From: Tretioscincus oriximinensis
Lineage: Eukaryota; Chordata; Lepidosauria; Squamata; Gymnophthalmidae
Direction: 5' to 3'
NCBI GenBank assembly: GCA_022410635.1
Contig: JAJVDF010000166.1
Coordinates: forward strand, 1,196,381-1,260,380
Length of the DNA: 64,000 nt
Under the pieces are notes generated by a model. It saw only the letters and a list, made by a program, of their open reading frames with translations, was not told where the DNA came from and did no database searches. Both the position numbers and the translations under genes were made by a program. Shown piece after piece: positions 58,223-64,000 of this stretch. Positions within the stretch are counted from its first letter, which is position 1. Each line of letters starts with the position of its first letter.

Positions 58223-60507
58223 CTAGTATCCATTTATACCTTTGGTGTCCATAAACCTGTCTAGTCCTGTCTTGAAACTATCCAAGCTGTTAGCTACCAC
58301 TACCTCTTCAGGAAGTAAATTCCACAGGTCGATGACCCTCTGGGTGAAAAAATACTTTCCTTTGTCTGTTCTCACTTTTGTACCCAACAGTTTTAAGGAG
58401 TGCCCTCTGGTCCTTGTGTTGTGTGATAGAGAAAACATTTTTTCTCTATTCACCCTGTCGATCCCATGCATGATTTTGTATACTTCAATCAGATCACCCC
58501 TCAAACGTCTCCTTTCAAGGCTGAAGAGGCCCAGACGTTGCAGCCTGACTTCATAAGGGAGGTGCTCCAGATCCTTGATCATTTTTGTAGCCCTTTTCTG
58601 CACCTATAGTTCCACAATATCCCTCTTGGGATGTGGTGACCAGAACTGAACACAGTATTCCAAACGTGGCCTCCCAACATTTGCTGACTTGTTTTCGATT
58701 CCTTTCCTAATTATCCCCAACATGGAATTTGCCTTTTTTTTGCTGCTGCTGCACACTGGGTTGACATTTTCATTGAATTGTCCACCAACACCCCAAGATC
58801 CTTTTCTTACTTGGTCACAGAAAGCTTGGTTCCCATCAGGTGGTAGGAGTATTTTGGGTTCTTTGCCCCAATATGCATGACCTTGCACTTGCTTAAGTTG
58901 AAGTGCATTTGCCACTTTGATGCCCACTCACCCAATTTCAATAAATCACTCTGGAGTGCCTTACAATCATTTTCAGTTTTCACTACCCTGAACAGTTTAG
59001 TGTCATCAGGAAACTTGGCTACTTCACTATTTACCTCGGCATCCAGATCATTTATAAATATATTGAAAAGCAAGGGTCCCAGTACAGATCCCTGGGGTAA
59101 CCCACGTCTTACCTCTTTCCACAAGAGAACTGTCAATTTAATACTACTCTCTGTTTTCGATCTTTTAGCCAGTTTCCAATCCAGGACAAAGTCTGTCCTC
59201 TTATACCATGAGTATGGAGCTTTTTTAGAAGCCTTTGATGAGGGTCTTTATCAAAAGCCTTCTGAAAATCTAGACAGACAATATCAACTGGATTCCCTTT
59301 ATCTACATGTTTATTAACACTCTGAAAGAATTCTAGCAAGTTGGTAAGGCATGATTTACGTTTGCTGAAGCCATGCTGAGTTTCATTCAGCAATGCGTGC
59401 TTCACCATGTCTTTAGTAATTTTGTCCTTAATTATGGTTTCCAACACTTTACCTGGAATTGATATTAAACTGATGGGTCTTTAATTTCCGGGATCACCCC
59501 GGGATCCTTTTTTGAAGATTGGTGTTATATTAGCTACCTTCCAATCTATTGGTACTATGCCTGATCTTAAGGAAAGATTAAATATTTTGGTTAGAAGTTC
59601 TGCAATTTCGTATTTGAGTTCTTTAAGAATTCTTGGGTGAATGCCATCTGGCCCTGGGGATTTATAAATGTTCAGCTTATTAAGGCTAGCAAGGACCTCC
59701 TCCCTTGTTATCTCTATCCAGTTTAATTCCCCTGGTGTTCTTTCTGAGAAAACTAAATCTGTTGCGGGTAAATTCCCTCTGTCTTCTTCAGTGAAAACTG
59801 AAGCAAAAAATTCATTTAACCTCTCTGCAATCTCCATGTCCTCCTTGATTATGCCCTTTTGTCCATTGCTGTTGAATGGTCTGACTGCTTTCCTGGTAGG
59901 ATTCTTATTTCTGATATATTTGAAAAAGTCATTATTTCTTTTCATATTCTTTGCAATGTGCTCCTCAAAGTTTTTCTTTGCATCCCTGACTACCACCTTG
60001 CATTTGGTTTGCCACAGTTTGTGCTCCCTTCTTTTCTCCTCACTAGGATAAGCCTTTCACTTTTTAAATGAGTTTCTCTTCATTCTAATTACTTCCTTTA
60101 CTGCAGAGGTAAGCCATACGGGTGTCTTATTGGACTTGGCAGAACCCTTTCTTCTCTTGGGAATGCATTTTATTTGAGCTTCCAATATTGTATTTACAAA
60201 CATTTTCCACGCTTTTTGAAGGGACTGGACTTTTCTCACTTTCCCTTTTATTTTATTTTATTTTTACCATTTTCCTCATTTTGGGAAAATTTCCTCCGTG
60301 AAAGTTGAAGGTTTCCGTGTTAGAACTGCTTGACAATTTTCTGTCCACATTCAGGTTGAAAGTTACCGTATTGTGGTCACTGTTTCCTATGGGATCAGTT
60401 ACAGTCACATCTTGCATCAGGTCCTGTTCATTACTTAGGACTAAATCCAGGATTCCCTTTCCCCTGGTTGGTTCTAAAATCACCTGCTCTAGGACATTTT
60501 GGGACAT
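58223..60507 (-). pseudogene. CR1 ORF2, endonuclease end to C-terminus (copy 5)
   Basis: In coding order: endonuclease end (NVLEQVILEPTRGKGILDL, VLSNEQDL, NSDHNTV with the SDH triad at 60373-60381), linker (AVKEVIRMKRNSFKK, FFKYIRNKNPTRKAV, ATDLVFSERTPGELN), RT (KSPGPDGIHPRILKEL, ANITPIFKKGSRGDPGN, HGFSKRKSCLTNL, VDIVCLDFQKAFD, GSVLGPLLFNIFINDLDAE, catalytic region at 59002-59013) and the conserved C-terminus. The catalytic box reads FPDD instead of FADD. A TAA at 59481 replaces the Tyr of NYRPIS. Other frame changes occur near 58604 and 59140. It cannot encode a working protein. Confidence 0.92.
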
Positions 60508-60512
60508 TTTGA
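60494..60512. repeat. Direct repeat flanking CR1 copy 5 (right)
   Basis: Identical to 57999-58017. The inner bases may belong to the element's coding sequence (reverse complement CCAAAATGTCCTAGAG), so the boundary is uncertain by a few bases. Confidence 0.7.
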
Positions 60513-61844
60513 CATGTGGATGGCCAAGCTCTGTCCCAAAATATCAGCCTTTTCTGTAGTGGCTACAAACAGGGCATAAGTATAGAATGTCAGAGTAGAT
60601 TGTGTACTGGTACTATGATGATCTAATCTCATGGCTACTTTTGCAACAGGAAGTGCTTCAGTAGCAAAGCCAGGATCCCAGAGGGGCTGGGCCAGAAGAC
60701 TGATGATCACTGATTACTCCTTGTTGGCATGCTCACAGCGTAATTAGCATGGAAGACTTGCCATGCACCGCTGAAGCCTTTAAAAGATCGGAACCAGGGT
60801 GGATGGGAGGGCCCAGCATCACAAGGAGCCCCTTGTAACACCTGTGGAATGATTGATCATTGAGTAATTTGCAAGTATTTTTAAAAAGATGCAAGTTAAT
60901 CTCAGCTGAAGAACAACAGTGAAGATAAGCAAAGAACCCCCAAGTTTAGGCATTAATTTTTATCACATTCAAACATTTCCTATTTCAGTACGCTTGAGTA
61001 TTCTGGAATAAATGTATAGAATGCTTTATTCTGAAATATACAGGCTAGGGGAAACAGCCTGCTGCCTTTGTCTAAGACAATGGGCTATAGCACCCTTCCC
61101 ACCCTAGACCCCCCTCCACCCAGTGATACCCCAAGGCAACGGGAATGACAGAGCTCCCCCAGACCTCCCCCACCACTGTCACTCACCTTAGGTTCTGCCT
61201 GTTCCACCCAGTGTCCAGCACTGGGAATTTGTCAGACCAATCTAGATTCCGGATTGGCCTGCTTTTTGTAGTATAGGATATTCAATAATAAGAATGAAGA
61301 CATCTGTCAATCACTGTGACAACGCAATAAACCTAAAGAGTATTTGTTGCTGAAATAAATGTACAAAATGCAGAGATAGGTGCAACTCCTATTTTTAACA
61401 CTGAATGGCATTTTAGGATTATTCTAAGACACATAAAAGCCATATTGCACTGGATTTCTGTTTTGCAAATATTAATTTTAAAGATCAGAGTGTAGTTGTC
61501 ATTTCAAGCCCAGTGATTTCTATCATATTTCACACAGGATCAAATCTAAACCTGTTTCTGGGAAGATTCTTCTTTAAATTACACACACATTAAATTTAGC
61601 ATAAATTTTCAGAAGGCTTCACCTGGAGCATGGTCTTGCCTCTAAAACAATGTTAAAAACATCTTCTGTATTTTGTAGGGAAGAAAAAGGACTAATTTTT
61701 CTCATTTTTCATATAATTTGAAATGTATTTAAAATAATAATAAACAAATCTGCTTCTTCCGATGCTAGAGAATAATTGCTTATGGACAGACAATATATAT
61801 CAAAATGATAATTGTTATTATTTCCAGCTGCCACCTTTTACTTG
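60513..61844. other. No supported feature
   Basis: Unassigned DNA; a C-rich, GC-richer part lies at about 61090-61260. No gene is supported. Confidence 0.5.
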
Positions 61845-61925
61845 TTAGACTTGAAGGTAGTATGAGATCCCCTTGCTAGACTTTCTGTACCCAAACTAAC
61901 AGGGCTATATTCTTTGAACTCTTAG
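61845..61925 (+). repeat. Ancient dispersed repeat, copy c
   Basis: TTGTTAGACTTGAAGGTAG, AGATCCCCTTGCTAGACTTT and AAACTAACAGGGCTA follow the same order as 62728-62805 read in reverse. Non-coding. Confidence 0.55.
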
Positions 61926-62727
61926 GTGTAGAACCACTATTGAAATGGATGTAGTAGTTTGGTGAATTTGGTGAATGATACAAATGACTTATGGAAATAT
62001 AGTATTCTTATGGTTAACAATGAAGGTTGTGGACATCTTTCCAATTGTAGGACATGATCCATATATGAGAGGATGGAGAATTATCATCGTAGTACTTTGC
62101 TCTTGCTGTTAAGAGCTGCCGACTCGCTCAGCCTCGCACGGAGCTCTAGAACGGCAGCAGCCACATCCAGGCTGCAAATGCAGCTGATCATCTAGTGCCA
62201 TGCCCACCAGCAAGGCCTGCCCTGCCCGAGTGCAGAGCAAGGTCTGTTTTTGCTTTAAGGATATTGCAACGTTATAAGACGACACTTGGCCTGTTGTCAT
62301 AACTGTTAAAATAATCAGTGAGGACAGCAATAACCTTGATAGTGATGTGGATGACTGTCCCATCAAGCCACCAAGAGACCCCCAGTAGAAATCTCAGCAA
62401 ACAGGGTAGCCAGCCCAACTTCAAATTCTCCATTGGGAAAACAGGAACTTGCATCTTGGTATGGAGGTCTCCTTTCAGTCAAAATTGTTACTAGGGAACC
62501 TCCTAGTGACAATCTTGAGTGGGATCAGCATCTGGCCACTGAGCTCTACATCATGAAATCCCTAAATTTGATTTCAGTGGACAATGGACAGGCAACTGAA
62601 CAGAAGAAATTATCCCATAGATTATGTTCTGTACTCAGTGAGTAAGACAAAGACTGAAAAAAAACTGCCAAGCATCCACTGTGTTCAGTGCTCTCCAATG
62701 CCACTATCTATTTTGCTTCCAAAAAAA
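61926..62727. other. No supported feature
   Basis: Includes a GC- and CpG-richer segment at about 62108-62260 (GACTCGCTCAGCCTCGCACG) of unknown origin; the rest is AT-rich. Confidence 0.5.
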
Positions 62728-62805
62728 TAACTGTGTTAGTTTCAGTTCAGAATATCTAGCAAAGGGTCTTGTAGCACCTTCGAGATGAACAAGAAAAATC
62801 CCTTA
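62728..62805 (-). repeat. Ancient dispersed repeat, copy d
   Basis: ACTGTGTTAGTTTCAG, TCTAGCAAAGGGTCTTGTAG and CACCTTCGAGATGAACAAG: reverse-orientation copy of the family also at 9101, 33598 and 61845. Confidence 0.58.
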
Positions 62806-64000
62806 GAGATGAAAACCCCTACAAAACCCCTTGACATCTATTTTGTTTTTGACGATTGTGGCATAGCAGTGGCATATGTGTAACATCCTCATGATGGTAC
62901 ATAATTCCTGTGGAATATATGCACTTACAGAGAGAAAGGTTATATGAACCTAGTCCCTTTATGATACATCCATAGATTCATAATGATGGCATTGCCTAGA
63001 TATATGTTTTATATTAATAGCTTCTTCGTCAACATCTGTATGTAGGGGATTTCATATAGCAGTATCTGAAGTCTCTTTCACATGTACTATTATGCATTCA
63101 AAGAGCTTCTTGCCTTAGGCATTTATGTTATGCACATACAGTAGATGTCATGGGGACAAGAATTCTGTTTCAAGGGAAGGCTGAGTCACTTCATCTTTTC
63201 TGTTGTGAGGCTAGAATAATGGAAGCTGTTTGTCTGCTTTCAAATTCAACATCCCACTTTTCTCCTCCTGATGGTTAGCAATATAAAAGACATACTGTGA
63301 TGTCATTGTGGTTTCTTTCCCAAATCTGCTTTTGACTGAGAGGCATGGATACATTATTTTTTCTCTTTCTCTTTCTTTGTGTGTCTTATATTTTGCATTG
63401 CTTAGCTTGCAGAGGGGCCCGAAAGGCATATAGAGTTGCAATTTCGAAAAGTATTTTTCATTCAAAACAAATACTAACTCTTTAAAAATAGAATACTTCT
63501 GTTCTTAAACTATTGATCGATATCTATTGCATCTTCCAATTTCTTTCTTCCTTTCTTCCTTTCTTCCTTCCCTCCTTCCTTCCTTGTTAGATTATAGTTT
63601 GACCATAATGAAATTATCAGTTGATACTGCTGTTTTAGGGTATGTTTAAATGGAGGGAAATGATTATTCACATTTCAGATGCAAAAGCACCAAGTTAAAA
63701 AAAGGGTTCCTTTTCTTTTTAGATGACTTTTAAATTAATCCCGATATATTTCTGGAGCATGGACTGTTAGATTTAGTACCAGCTCCTTCACATCTACTTC
63801 AACTGCCAGATGATCACAGTATTCTTCTATTTGTTTTCCCATGCACACAATTTGCTCCTGGAAGTTCAATCCATTGCTGTGTTGGAAGATGCCCAATCCA
63901 GTTCAATCCAGTGCTGTCTTTGTTCCAGATGCCCAAGCACCCAAGAACATACCAACATATTCAGGACAATGTGAAATTTCCTTCACTTTCTGTAAAAAAT
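62806..64000. other. Unassigned, with (TTCC)n microsatellite
   Basis: AT-rich DNA. A TTCC/TTTC microsatellite lies at about 63541-63586 and a CTCTTT run near 63361-63378. No coding signal. Confidence 0.5.

Larger units (their letters stand above)
58018..60512 (-). mobile_element. CR1-like LINE (copy 5), longest in window
   Basis: Reverse-strand CR1 of about 2.5 kb: TTCTTATG terminal repeats, 3' UTR, complete RT and C-terminal regions, pre-RT linker and the last part of the apurinic-type endonuclease domain. It is 5'-truncated within the endonuclease. Several stops and frameshifts break ORF2 into seven overlapping frames. It is flanked by a 12-19 bp direct repeat, unusual for CR1. It serves as the reference for the gap in copy 3. 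Confidence 0.95.

Overview
The window is non-coding vertebrate DNA of sauropsid type, most likely a squamate reptile (lizard or gecko lineage). The evidence is an AT-rich background packed with CR1 LINEs ending in TTCTTATG-type 3' repeats, L2-like LINEs, a tRNA-derived SINE with an L2-like tail, short-TIR Tc1/mariner and Tigger-like DNA transposons, retroviral solo LTRs and long microsatellites. No host protein-coding exon, tRNA, rRNA, operon or CRISPR array could be supported. Organism assignment is inference from repeat types only.

Layout. 1-4.5 kb: a CR1 3' end, an L2-like tail, a perfect mariner hairpin MITE and its half-site. 4.5-6.2 kb: a CR1 3' fragment, then a polypyrimidine repeat interrupted by a 755-bp solo LTR with a 6-bp target duplication. 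6.2-13.2 kb: mostly unassigned, with an old CR1 tail and one ancient dispersed repeat. 13.2-15.6 kb: a large LTR-like repeat (copy A), an extremely GC-rich block made of repeated and inverted units, and a 220-bp ATT microsatellite. 15.6-24.3 kb: an ancient L2-like reverse-transcriptase remnant, two inverted-repeat structures and a long polypyrimidine repeat. 24.3-27.5 kb: a layered insertion site with MITE, L2 tail, solo LTR and a CR1 inserted into the LTR's own target duplication; a 935-bp assembly gap lies inside this CR1, followed by a coding-like relic of unknown origin. 29.8-30.1 kb: a mariner MITE with 81-bp TIRs. 31-40.8 kb: LTR-like copies B and C, L2 elements and a polypurine copy of the polypyrimidine family. 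46-50 kb: a SINE, a 1.7-kb CR1 with a recognisable reverse transcriptase, and a microsatellite-tailed repeat. 51.9-53.3 kb: the inverted partner of that repeat with a compound CTT/CCT microsatellite, and a Tigger-like element with internal GC-rich tandem repeats. 55.6-60.5 kb: L2 tail, SINE and the longest CR1 copy (2.5 kb, endonuclease end to 3' tail). 60.5-64 kb: mostly unassigned.

The elements do not form a working system. The coding remnants seen (CR1, L2) are truncated or carry stops and frameshifts. The useful biology is the insertion history: nested target-site duplications, an unusual direct repeat around a CR1, and several repeat families that recur two to six times in the window. 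Element boundaries marked approximate were judged by eye from alignments between copies.
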